64,000 nt of DNA from positions 1,218,524,609 to 1,218,588,608 of the forward strand of contig OX336388.2 of the NCBI GenBank assembly GCA_946902985.2. Direction: 5' to 3'. Origin of the DNA: Meconema thalassinum (Eukaryota > Arthropoda > Insecta > Orthoptera > Tettigoniidae). Positions 30,822 through 40,660 of this stretch are shown here, one piece after another (position 1 is the stretch's first letter; the number at the start of each line of letters is the position of its first letter). The position numbers were made by a program, and so were the translations under genes. Below the pieces are notes generated by a model, which saw nothing but the letters and a program-made list of their open reading frames with translations, was not told the DNA's origin and made no database searches.

Positions 30822-31034
30822 AAAGGGTTATTGAGAATATAAACAAATATTTACAATGTAGTACTGGATATCAAAGCCTAGTTTACTGTATGTACAATCT
30901 TACGAGTAGAAACATATTGGTATGTTCATCAACTGTTTTTACCTGATGCCTGCCCATCATACAGTATCTACATAATTAACAGTCAACTTGATCAATCAAG
31001 AAATATAGAAAGAACTGTCTAGCTTACATTTATA
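30822..31034. other. No feature recognised
   Basis: Short AT-rich spacer between the truncated LINE and the next transposon. Confidence 0.5.
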
Positions 31035-31036
31035 TA

Positions 31037-32580
31037 CAGGGTCTTACACTCAAAGTGGGGCCGGCAGAGCGGCGCGTAGAGGGTCGGACGAGCACATGGC
31101 AGCTCGCTGAGCTTGGGGTCAAGAGAGCACCAGTACGAATCGCATGTAAATAACGAGTACACAAAATAACACATAATCAAAGTAAAATAATTACTTACCT
31201 TGTCACAGAAGATGTTGAAAATGTACTCCACCTGCATCTACACATTTCTGGCATCGTCTAAGGAAATTTTAATTTTCCGAGATAGCCTCAATTTCTCTTG
31301 TGATATTCTGTTGAAGTTCGTCTAGAGTGTGAGGGTTTGTTGCATAAACCTTATTTTTCAGTTTTCCCCATAAAGAAAAATCGCAAACTGTAAGATCCGG
31401 GGATCTTGCGGGCCACAATGCTTTACTAATTACCTGTTGTCGAAAATTTCCTCAATTAAATTTAACGACTCGTTAGCCGTATGCGCAGTTGCAGAGTCCT
31501 GCTGGAAATATCCAGATTGGCATTCAGTGTCCGTCAATTGTTCAAAAAATGGTACGAGAATGTAATTCCTATATCTATGCCCAGTGATTGTGGTTTCAAA
31601 AAATATAGGCGCTATTATACTGTCTGCAGTTACTGCTGCCCACACTCCCATTTTCACATCTCGTAGGAGTGTTTGATGTATGAAATTAACAGGTTTTTCT
31701 GAAGACCAGTACCTGTTATTCTGACTTGAAACATGTCCACTTAAATGGAACCATGCTTTATCAGAGAATATTATTAATTTTGGAACAAGTGTCCCATCAT
31801 CAACTCCCCTTTAAACCCAGTTACAAAAAATTACCCTACTCTCACTGTCACGTGGAAGCAACTCTTGAACAACAGTAATCCTGTATGGTTTCAATTTTAA
31901 CATTTTTGTAGCTCGCCATGCAGAGGTAATCGAAATTTGTGTTTGCTGCAAAAGTTTTTTGAGCGATTTTGTAGGAGTACGTTGTAATTTTTCCCCTACC
32001 TCGCCTAATTTTTCCTCAGTAAGCACACGCATTTTTACTCTTCGTTTTCCAACCAGAATCGAACCTGTACTTCTAAATTTGTTCACGTCTTCTTACAGTT
32101 TCTCTACGTGGAATGGTCGCACCTGGGAATTTTTATATATACCACCTTCTAACTTCTCTACAGGAATTTGTCAATACATTATGTGTCGTACATGAAAATC
32201 TTTTGTGCTAATGTGTATGCAGGTTGAGGCATTATTGAACCAATAGGCTTTAACACTTAGAAATAACACGTTATAAAATTTTGAAACACAATAACAATTA
32301 AACAATAACCACCAACACGTACATACGTTATAAACTTTTAGCACTTATAACCTAAAATAAGCGATAAACGAAATAACCAGGTCAACTTTACTTGGCAAAC
32401 ACTGCGTTGCAACTGTTCCAGCACCGCAAAGTCCCTCGCTGCTCCGAAGTATTAATTTCATCAATTCTTATCTTATGACATTTGCTGTCGCAGCAGTACA
32501 CTGCGATATGATCTTCTGACCTTAAGCTCCACGTTCTACCTGGAGCGCTGGGCCGGCTCCATTTTGAGTGAAATACCCTG
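31037..32580 (-). mobile_element. Decayed mariner-superfamily transposon, 1.5 kb
   Basis: TA duplication at 31035-31036 and 32581-32582. Ends CAGGGTCTTACACTC / CAGGGTATTTCACTC begin imperfect TIRs of about 32 bp that share GCCGGC. The single transposase gene inside is broken. The element is almost full length, so the loss of function is by point mutation and small indels. Confidence 0.88.
31203..32232 (-). pseudogene. Mariner-superfamily transposase, broken
   Basis: Reading the minus strand from an ATG at 32232 there are recognisable blocks across several frames: an N-terminal helix-turn-helix region, NKFRSTGSIL, then RVLTEEKLGEVGEKL and SLKKLLQQTQISITSAWRAT (31811-32086). The catalytic region has FSDKAWFHLSG, YFQQDSATAH and SPDLTVCDF, and the end is HFQHLL at 31203. 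The acid after the first catalytic Asp is Lys instead of the usual Glu. Spacing between the last two catalytic Asp residues is about 39, so a DD39D-like type rather than classical DD34D mariner. Several in-frame stops are present. Confidence 0.8.
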
Positions 32581-32582
32581 TA

Positions 32583-33706
32583 TTACAACTATACTTCTTT
32601 AGCTTTTCAATAAGAAGGGAGTGACAAGTTTAATAACCAATAAATTACTATTGAACTATATTTTGAATGTGTTCTGAAATAACTTCACCACCTGTAAGAG
32701 GGTCACTGTGAATAGGTGACAAAATTCGACAGTCGAATGATTACAATCAAACATAACAACAAAATCTTTCAACTTTAAATTTCCATGTGCTTTTTAACGG
32801 TTCTTTAATGTTTAATGTGTTCTGTTTTCAATTTTAATACATTCTTAATTTGTCAAAATAATTCGAGTCGTTGGTATCCAAAATAATTTATGCTCTTAAT
32901 CGTTATTGATAAACGTTGCTGAAGAAGACCCTAAAGGGGTAGGACCATCTTGAATTGAAGTACGGTAATTAATAAATATTAGTATTGACAACTTGGAACC
33001 ATTTCATACAGACCAGTACAATATTGTAGTAGACGCTACTACTCTGGAAAACATGAAAAAAGGGAATACACAGGGAATTTTTAAATCATGCAGACCTCAG
33101 GGAATTATCAGGGAATTTTTAAATCCTGTAAACCTCAGGGAATTTTAGTTTTACAAGATCCAACATTGAATAATTGGAAATTAAGAATTTAAATTTTGAT
33201 GGGGGAAAAGTGATGATTGTTGTAGATGTATGTTCGTACTGACGTTAAATCAGTAAGATCTCATTTCTTGCAAGATAGAGCACACAAATTACATGTGTAG
33301 ACTGTGTATTTGTATATAAACGTGTAACTGTATGATTTTTGAGAGCATTACTATTGACGAGCTACTTTCAATACTCGCCAAGTACAATAGTTTTCCTGGA
33401 TGAAAAATTTAGAAATTGGTTAAATTTAGGAAAATATGTTTTCTTTTTTCTTTTTTGTATTTCCAACTTCGTCATGCTACACTTTATTGTTCAAGCACTT
33501 TTTAAAATTGTCTTTAAGTACAAACTCTGTTTTATATATTTATCATGGCCGCTATTGTTACTCAGGAAATTTTCGGATTTATCATGGAAAAATCAGGGAA
33601 TTGTCAGGGAAATCTATTAGTTGGCTTTGGTAGACATCCTGTGTAAGTCAATATGGATTCCATAAAAATACATATGGTTAATTTCATGTCAGTGTACTAT
33701 TGGTAC
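32583..33706. other. Penelope scrap and small tandem repeat, otherwise unrecognised
   Basis: About 32919-33005 has CTGAAGAAGACCC, then ATATTAGTATTGACAA and TGGAACCATTT, a Penelope-like end shared with 48288-48320. At 33060-33150 a unit of about 48 bp containing CAGGGAATTTTTAAATC is tandemly repeated, with a related scrap at 33570-33612. No gene is seen. The first gypsy element starts at 33707. Confidence 0.55.
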
Positions 33707-36700
33707 TGCCCCCGTAAATTGAATTATATAGAGACCACGGTGGCTATTTTGGAAATTATGAAGAAAGTTATGGCTGTCATAGTTATGACATGGGTAGTCA
33801 TGACGTAAGCACGGATGACGCAGACGTTATACCAGCAGGCTGCTTGAGCTGAGATTCTCAATGACGTCAGCATTTGTTCGAGAAAGATTCGAGATTTACG
33901 ACGCAGTCGCAGGAAATGTGGAATTATGCTGAGGAAGAAATTATGCTATTGGAGGGGAGGCTCGAACCAATGAACGATAGTCTGAAGGAAGACGGAGATT
34001 GCTGAAACTATGGTATTTTTAATACTTCTTGGAATGCAGAATTGGGGAAATCCATTTGCAGTAGAGGCATTGATATGGAATTTTGGTGAAATTTATTTTC
34101 AGTTTTTGAATTTTGAAAATCCGTCATGTATTGACGAAGTTGGAACTTCTAGCGATGACGCAGTAACACGCTATGGAAGGGATGGATACGCCCCTTATGA
34201 AGTTTATAAAAGGCCTTGCGCAGAAGAGAGCAGTCTCATATCTCAACTCAGATCTCAAATCGTCAGATCTCAAATCGTCAGAACCTAAGCTCAGATCTTC
34301 AGTATCAGTTCTTATATAGTCATTTCGGTGAGACGTCGAGTGAAATTAGTAGAAAGAGTCGTCATTATAACGCGTGGTGAAGCCACCGCAGTGAACTATC
34401 GAGCAGACAAGCAGTGCAAGCTTACAGTGAGTAAAACTAGGTGAAGTTAAAACGCACATTATAACGCGTCTACAAGATTAGCTATGAACAGTTAGCGGTC
34501 GCCTATAGGCTAATTCTATTGTGCAGTGCTACATTAAGGAGTGTAGAAAAGTTGAACAATTTCGCGGAGTTATTTTGGAAGATATTGGCAATTTTAGACG
34601 ACTGACAAAAGTGATTTTCTCGCCACCTGAGAAGCACTTTATATCGTCAGATTCTACGCCACGGCTGACACTGCTAGTGCAATAGGGAGACTTCAGATTG
34701 CTTTTGTGACACAACGCTACAGTATTATGGAGCAGTTTAATATGGCAGTTTGTTCTACTATTACCATAACCGAAGAGAAGATGGAAGGCTAAAGGACTTT
34801 AATGCGATTGGGACATATATTAACGGAGTAAGATAGCAGCATGGAACTTCGCTAATCGCCATTCCACACAAGCGAACATGTGGTGAATAACCATCTACAC
34901 CCATGTTTCGTGGTTCAACGCTGAATACTATTAAACAGCAATGGAAACGATTTCATACTCCTTGAATATGAATATTTCTTCGGAAATTACTACAAAAACT
35001 TCATGGCGATTTTCTACTGGAACTTCAGGGATTTTTCAAGAGAGGTCAGGGTAGTCCCGACTCACAAAGAAGAATTTTGCCGGAAGGATGTCTTTCGTCT
35101 ACACGGAGCAGTGCAATTTCCGGAGAAGGAAGCAGTTCGATTCTCCGAGGGTGCTGTTTCCTGTTTGGAGGATGGAGCTCATCTTCAAGTTGGTGAAATG
35201 GATCCATCAGCAGTCTTCTTTGGCGAATTTTCCTCTGGAACGTCAATCGGCAGATAAGGTAGTCGTGAACGTTTATTGTTTTATTTGAGTTTTTTAGCGA
35301 TATCTGAGCAACCATTTTCCCATATTTTCTGTCCTCATGTATTTTGCCCTATATTCTTGTTTGAGATTCCTATTCTCAGTACAGCTTGATGTGTTATGCC
35401 TTTTTCGACGATTTATTAAGACATTGTTATGTCATGGGCATAGTTAAATGATTTTGGATCAGTTGAGACTGATATTTAGATTTTTCAGTAATTTGCTTAT
35501 TTTTGTAGTCACGATTTGACTGTAAGTTAATGATTTTTATGGCAGATTTAAATTCAGACAGCGTGTCACTTTATTAAAGTAATTCTACCCCAGTTTAATT
35601 ACTTTGACCAATTTTCTGTCATCATCAAGAAGGAAGAACATTTAAATGATTTTAGAGCGTTAAAATCCATTACGTTGTCGACGATCTTGGAAATACTAGT
35701 CGTTATTTGAATTGATTGCAACACAGACATTTATCGTCAGTTATGAACGACCATTGCATCATAGACAATTTTGTGAAAGATGAACTTTAATTATGAATTA
35801 TTGAATGCATTAAAGTCATGAACTTTTGTTAGGAGTTTTTTCTCAATTAGAGATTTATATAATAGTGTTTGCATTCCCCAGTCTAATTGGATTCTATTCA
35901 ACTATTTTGCAGTTTAGTCGCACTTTGTTTGATGATAGTATTTTTATACTACAATTCTTTGAAGATGATAATCTTAAATTTTGATAGACCAGACAGGCGT
36001 ATATAAGCGTATTCACTATTAAATTTATTTGTGATTGGCAAATTTTTACTTCATTTCGATTCATGAATGAAATCCACGAAGGTTTAAGATAACAGTTTTG
36101 AAACAATTAATGATTATAAGAATTTTTGAAGTGGAACTATGAATGTATAATCGCTAGTGCAGCGGACGTGTTGAAAGTCGCTGATGTATAATGCCCTTGA
36201 ATTAATGAAGGAGGTTCCCACAGTAATTAATGATGTTGAAGAATTTGTTAGTGGAGGTTTTTGTAAGTTCTGTGGAAGATTTTGATGCCATATATATTAA
36301 TATATGATGAATTTTGGGCCTATTTTTAATGCAGTTTTGTGCATTATTTTGTAAGCGAAGTATTTTCCGATGGAGTGTATTGTCTTAGTCCTTTGAAAAT
36401 TAATCAAGTGAATTTACTGTTATAATTAACAAGAGTATTGAAAGAATTTGAGATAAGATTTTGAATGAAGATTACCGTCACAAATAATTATAATAATTAT
36501 TAAACCTTTATTAAACCAGATTGTGACTTTAAAGATGTATAACTAACCTTCATTGGTCGATTATATTGACGCGATTATGAAATTACCAACCGGATGAATA
36601 TGTGGTTAAATGTATTTCTTAAATTAATAATTTGAATAATTTAAATGTTAATATTGTAAATAATAATGTAAATATCTTTGACAATAATGTGGAACGAAAG

Positions 36701-37674
36701 TAATGTTAGAGGCGTGTTTAAATTTTTTCCTAATTGTCTTTGACAAATATTATAAACAATTTCTAATTGTTATAAATTATTTTTGAGCTTTTGTTATAAA
36801 CATTTAGAGTTTGTCTTCTACTCTAAACAACGATAATTAAACATTTGGATGATAATTTAACAAGTTTAGGGATTGTCAGAATAATCCAGTGGTGTGTGAG
36901 TAAAGCATTTGAAAGATTTGCGTAACTATATTTGTGTTGTCTTGCGAACATTTAAAGCTTTTGAGAGGGAGCTGGATTCTTACGCAACATAGCAGGACAA
37001 GTGAGCCCATTTGACAGGTGTGCGACATGTTGAGGGTAGACCGCAGCTGGCCAGACAACTGGTTATCAGCGGGCAAGGTCGTCTACATTGTGGCCTTGTG
37101 CCTATATATATATATAAGTGTGATGTTTATTAAAAGAAAACAAATGCTCTGTATATGTGTCTCGTCCTGACTTCCTTTTCCAGTCCAAGTGTGCTATGAA
37201 TGTTACGTTATTTTGAGCTCGTGGGAGCTAACATGTTGTATGATAACTTTGCAAGTCCTTCAGGAGGACATAGTCAGATTGACATGGGCTACTGATAGCC
37301 ACATTTATTGTGTTGAGTTGTTAAAATCATACCCTTTATTTGAAATAAAAGCTTTTGTACAGTTCAAAGTTCTTGTCTTCGTTCTGGTTCATTTTTAAAT
37401 GTCATGGTGGAGGTTATTGTGGGAGCATACTTTAGAGATCCTGTTGTCAACCCAATCCCCGAGATAATTTTTAAGAGGTAAGTAGAGGTAAGTATGAACC
37501 CCCGTCTATTTTGGTGTGTTCCACAATAATTTCTTGTTAACTTCTGTGCTCAAACCTCGGTAGTATCTGTCAGTGCCATTTTCATTGGTGTAGCTGAGCC
37601 GGTGCGGTTGATTATTGGCAATCCGATTGAGGGGGCGGATATCTGACAGCCTACTATCCGGGTAAACGGGGACA
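33707..37674 (+). repeat. gypsy-1 5' LTR (3968 bp)
   Basis: Carries TATAAAA at 34205-34211, then a CAGATCTCAAATCGT-type duplication (about 34250-34280), and an AATAAA at 37344-37349. If transcription starts about 30 nt after the TATA box, U3 is about 530 bp and R plus U5 over 3.4 kb. Several 60-92 codon open frames inside are not convincingly coding. A (TA)n run at about 37104-37116 differs in length between the LTRs. Confidence 0.95.
34205..34211 (+). promoter_or_regulatory. TATA box of gypsy-1 LTR
   Basis: TATAAAA followed about 25-35 nt later by GAGCAGTCTCA/TCTCAACTCAG, a plausible initiator. The same box is at 44527-44533 in the 3' LTR. Confidence 0.75.
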
Positions 37675-37681
37675 GAAGGAT

Positions 37682-37703
37682 TGGCGCAGTCAACGTATGG
37701 GGC
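37682..37703 (+). promoter_or_regulatory. gypsy-1 primer binding site
   Basis: TGGCGCAGTCAACGTATGGG(GC) starts 7 nt after the LTR. It resembles the tRNA-Lys site TGGCGCCCAACGTGGGGC with small insertions. The identity of the primer tRNA is tentative. Confidence 0.6.
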
Positions 37704-38269
37704 TTGTTCAACATAAGTGGATCACCAGGTTGAACGCCAGTAGGATTGGCAAACCTAAAACGTGTGGCTCGATTAGACTCAAATAAAGAGGTTGATTCTT
37801 TGTTAGATGTCTTGGCCAATTGTAGTATTTAAGAGTGTGATTATATAGGAATTAAATGTTGTATTGTATTAGGAAAATTACACTCAGAAAAGATCAGATC
37901 TTATACAACTTGAGAAAGGTTAAATAGGCTGGAAACTTAGGAAAATCGCCTATGATCTGGAATCTTATTTTATTTGACCGGCTTATGACATGTTTCAGTC
38001 ATATTAAAGATAAAATTAAATTATTTGGATTATAAATGTAAATTATTTGTGTTAGGATATTTTAAAATGAGCCAGGGAAATTTGAACATGTGCTTGAGTT
38101 TGTTTCAACATGAAGGGTCTTCGAAGGTTAATTATAAGGTAGTTATAAGTTAGATTTAAGACAGAAAAGTGATCAAATTTATATATGGTGAAAAGTGTTG
38201 CTCAGATGTTGTTATTTTGCTCTATTGATGTATGTCCCTACAGCAGTATATTTTTGAACTAATATTGTA

Positions 38270-40237
38270 ATGGCAGACGAAAGTATGAGGATGATGTTAG
38301 AAGAGATGAAAGCAAGTATGAAGCAGATGATGGAGGAAAATGCTAGTAATATGTCTGCTAGCATGAATAGTAGTATAAAGGAGATGGAAGCTAGGAATAC
38401 TAGTCGAATGGAGGAGAATGCTAGTAATTTGTCTGCTAATATGAAAGTTCTCCAGACCAGTTCTGCTAACTTAGAGGATAATATGTCGCGTTTACAGATT
38501 AATACCCAAGGAATCGAGAATACTGTAACTGACATCCGCACAGACGTGTCCAATGTCCATAAAGATGTTGCTGATGTTAAAATTGATGTTTCTAAGGTAC
38601 AGAAAGATCTTACAATGTTGAATCTAGATGTGGCTAATGTCCGAGGTGATATTTCTTGTGCTAGGGCTGAAGTAGTTGTTGTTAAAAATGATGTTGCGAC
38701 TGTCCAAGACAAGGTTGAGGAAGTCCAAAGAGAAATCCAAAATGTTAGAACTGATGTGTCCAATGTTCAGGTTGATATTAATAACATTCATTCGGATGTA
38801 AATGAGATGCAAAGTGATATAAATAAGATTCAAGTAGAAGTCAACACAGTTTTCGTAGATATTGCTAAAGTCCAAACTGATGTAAATAAAGTCAGGGAAG
38901 AGATAGAAAATTCGAAAACACTTTGTACGCGTAATATGAGTGCATTAACGACTAGGTTAGTTGATGAGTCAGTTAGAACGACAGCGTCTTTAGCAGGTTT
39001 AAAGTATGATGTAGAGGTCATGAGAACCCAGGTATTAGACCATAATAGATTACTGAAAGAAGATATCGAAGTAGACATAGCAGAAATGTTAACGGCAAAT
39101 GTAGCAGTATGGAAAGACGAGTGGAATAGGTCAAGTGGGGAACATGTAACCCAAATTCAGGAACGTATTGAAAGAAAACTTGCCAGTACTCAAATAGATA
39201 TTAACAATGAAGTAGTACAGATTAGGAAAGATTTAAGCGTCAGGATGGATTCGCTATCCGAAAGACAAGTTGAAGATAGAACACAAATAGGTCAGGATGT
39301 GCCAGCATTAAAATCTGCATTAGAGGAACAGATTCATAAAGTTGTCTCTGATGTGAATGAAACGACGAGCAAACTGCAGAATTTGAAGCTAGGAGAAGCT
39401 AGTTTGATGGAGACCTACAAAGAAGAGTTAATCAAGAAAGTCTTAACGGAAATCACTGACAAGGATACAGAAGGCTTGGCTTGCGAAACCAATAGGAATT
39501 ATGCCAGAAGATATAACCTAGCTCCAGAAGAGAGAGACGTGACTCCTGAAGAACGTATATCCAGATTCAGGGAGGAAGATGACGAGAGGAATATGGAACC
39601 TGAGTGGAACTATCGAGATAGTGGGAAAAACTACCCGGATTCATATCCGAGGAACGTGACGGTCATCAGGAATTTTGAAGACAAACCGCAAAAATTCAGC
39701 AACACTGATAGTTTGACGCCTATAGAATATATAAGGAACCTCAAAGATTATTTCATCGAAGCTCACATTCCCAGAGAGAGAGAGATGAAGATAGTGGAGA
39801 GATTTTTGATTGGAGGACCCCTCGAATGGTTTCGAGCTTTTAGATACACATTCAGTAACTTTGACGAGTTTGCAGAGGCATTAATCAAACGATTTTGGTC
39901 CATAGAAGCGCAGAATTCGTTAAGAGCGGAGGTGTATTCAAGAAAATACTCAGGTACTCTTCCAACACGGTACGCTGATTTCTTTACGAGTCAATTGTCC
40001 CGCTTGAGATTTTTGCAACCCCCATTGTCAACGGAGCAATTAATTGATGCGATTTCTCGTATGCTGCCTGTGGAGGTGAGGAGGCTAATCATTTCGTCAA
40101 ACATCAGGGATTTGACCAGCATGGATGAATTACTGAGGAGGTTAGACTACACAAGTCCAATGCCTAACGTGGTACAGAAAGGTCAAAGGCATGACTTCAA
40201 AGAAATAAATACTGTATATATGGACCAAGTCCAATAA
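38270..40237 (+). CDS. gag: gypsy-1 gag, coiled-coil and capsid part
   Basis: 655 codons. Residues 1-85 are Met-rich helical sequence with a duplicated EENASN[ML]SA motif. Residues about 85-213 form at least 17 uninterrupted heptads of the type xDVxxVx with Val/Ile/Leu at both core positions, a textbook coiled coil. Residues about 470-640 are a retrotransposon capsid-like domain (FLIGGPLEWFRAFR, FDEFAEALIKRFW, YADFFTSQLSRLRFL). It builds the virus-like particle in the cytoplasm. The frame stops at a TAA (40235-40237), after which the same frame stays open to 40660. Confidence 0.88.
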   Translation: MADESMRMMLEEMKASMKQMMEENASNMSASMNSSIKEMEARNTSRMEENASNLSANMKVLQTSSANLEDNMSRLQINTQGIENTVTDIRTDVSNVHKDVADVKIDVSKVQKDLTMLNLDVANVRGDISCARAEVVVVKNDVATVQDKVEEVQREIQNVRTDVSNVQVDINNIHSDVNEMQSDINKIQVEVNTVFVDIAKVQTDVNKVREEIENSKTLCTRNMSALTTRLVDESVRTTASLAGLKYDVEVMRTQVLDHNRLLKEDIEVDIAEMLTANVAVWKDEWNRSSGEHVTQIQERIERKLASTQIDINNEVVQIRKDLSVRMDSLSERQVEDRTQIGQDVPALKSALEEQIHKVVSDVNETTSKLQNLKLGEASLMETYKEELIKKVLTEITDKDTEGLACETNRNYARRYNLAPEERDVTPEERISRFREEDDERNMEPEWNYRDSGKNYPDSYPRNVTVIRNFEDKPQKFSNTDSLTPIEYIRNLKDYFIEAHIPREREMKIVERFLIGGPLEWFRAFRYTFSNFDEFAEALIKRFWSIEAQNSLRAEVYSRKYSGTLPTRYADFFTSQLSRLRFLQPPLSTEQLIDAISRMLPVEVRRLIISSNIRDLTSMDELLRRLDYTSPMPNVVQKGQRHDFKEINTVYMDQVQ

Positions 40238-40660
40238 ACTGACAAGCCAGATGAAGAGAAAACTGACAATGTAGGTCCCCACAGGAATAATCAGTTTCGA
40301 AATAACAGATCGCAAGGTTACCGTCCGTATCAACAGAGAAGAGGCTGGAACTATAATCGAGGAAATTACAACAATGGAAGAGGCAGATACTACAACAATA
40401 ATGGTTATAACAGAAATTATAATAGAAATAACAAGAACCAAAATAGAAATCAAGATCCTCAAGGTCAGGTTATGACACCCGATCAGTATCAGGAAAGAGA
40501 GAGGGAAAGCCAGCAATACCTGCAAGAATTACGGGAAAAAGAAGCCGAAAACCAAAAGAAAAGGCAGGATGTTGTAATCGATCCTGGGCCTTCTACGAGC
40601 CAGCAGAATTTTGAGGTCGGTAACACACACAAAAAAACGCTGATTTCTCAACGACAGTGA
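40238..40660 (+). CDS. gag: gypsy-1 gag C-terminal basic tail, after in-frame TAA
   Basis: In frame with the preceding gag and open for 140 codons after a single TAA. It encodes an Asn/Arg/Tyr/Gly-rich basic segment (RGNYNNGRGRYYNNNGYNRN) typical of RNA-binding nucleocapsid tails lacking CCHC knuckles, then a charged Gln/Glu/Arg stretch. The most economical view is that the TAA is a nonsense mutation or a readthrough site in one long gag. It ends at TGA 40658-40660 and overlaps the start of pol. Confidence 0.8.
   Translation, partial: TDKPDEEKTDNVGPHRNNQFRNNRSQGYRPYQQRRGWNYNRGNYNNGRGRYYNNNGYNRNYNRNNKNQNRNQDPQGQVMTPDQYQERERESQQYLQELREKEAENQKKRQDVVIDPGPSTSQQNFEVGNTHKKTLISQRQ
40624..40660 (+). 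promoter_or_regulatory. gag-pol overlap with A7 slip site
   Basis: The pol frame is open from 40624 (after a TAA at 40621-40623) and is -1 relative to gag. A run of seven A at 40631-40637 lies in this 37-nt overlap. It is the obvious place for -1 ribosomal slippage producing Gag-Pol. The heptamer is not in the ideal X XXY YYZ phase, so this is inference. Confidence 0.5.

Noticed and set aside
32919..32950. Hammerhead-like CTGAAGA...GGGGT motif
   Set aside because: The second core element GAAA is absent (reads GGAC), so it cannot be a functional hammerhead. Kept only as a Penelope-end marker.
34010..34288. 92-codon frame in gypsy-1 LTR (also 44332-44610)
   Set aside because: Overlaps the TATA box and start region. 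Conservation between LTRs is expected because they were copied together. No domain.
35003..35315. Overlapping 84- and 89-codon frames on opposite strands in the gypsy-1 LTR
   Set aside because: Opposite-strand shadows of one another inside untranslated LTR sequence, with no recognisable motif.
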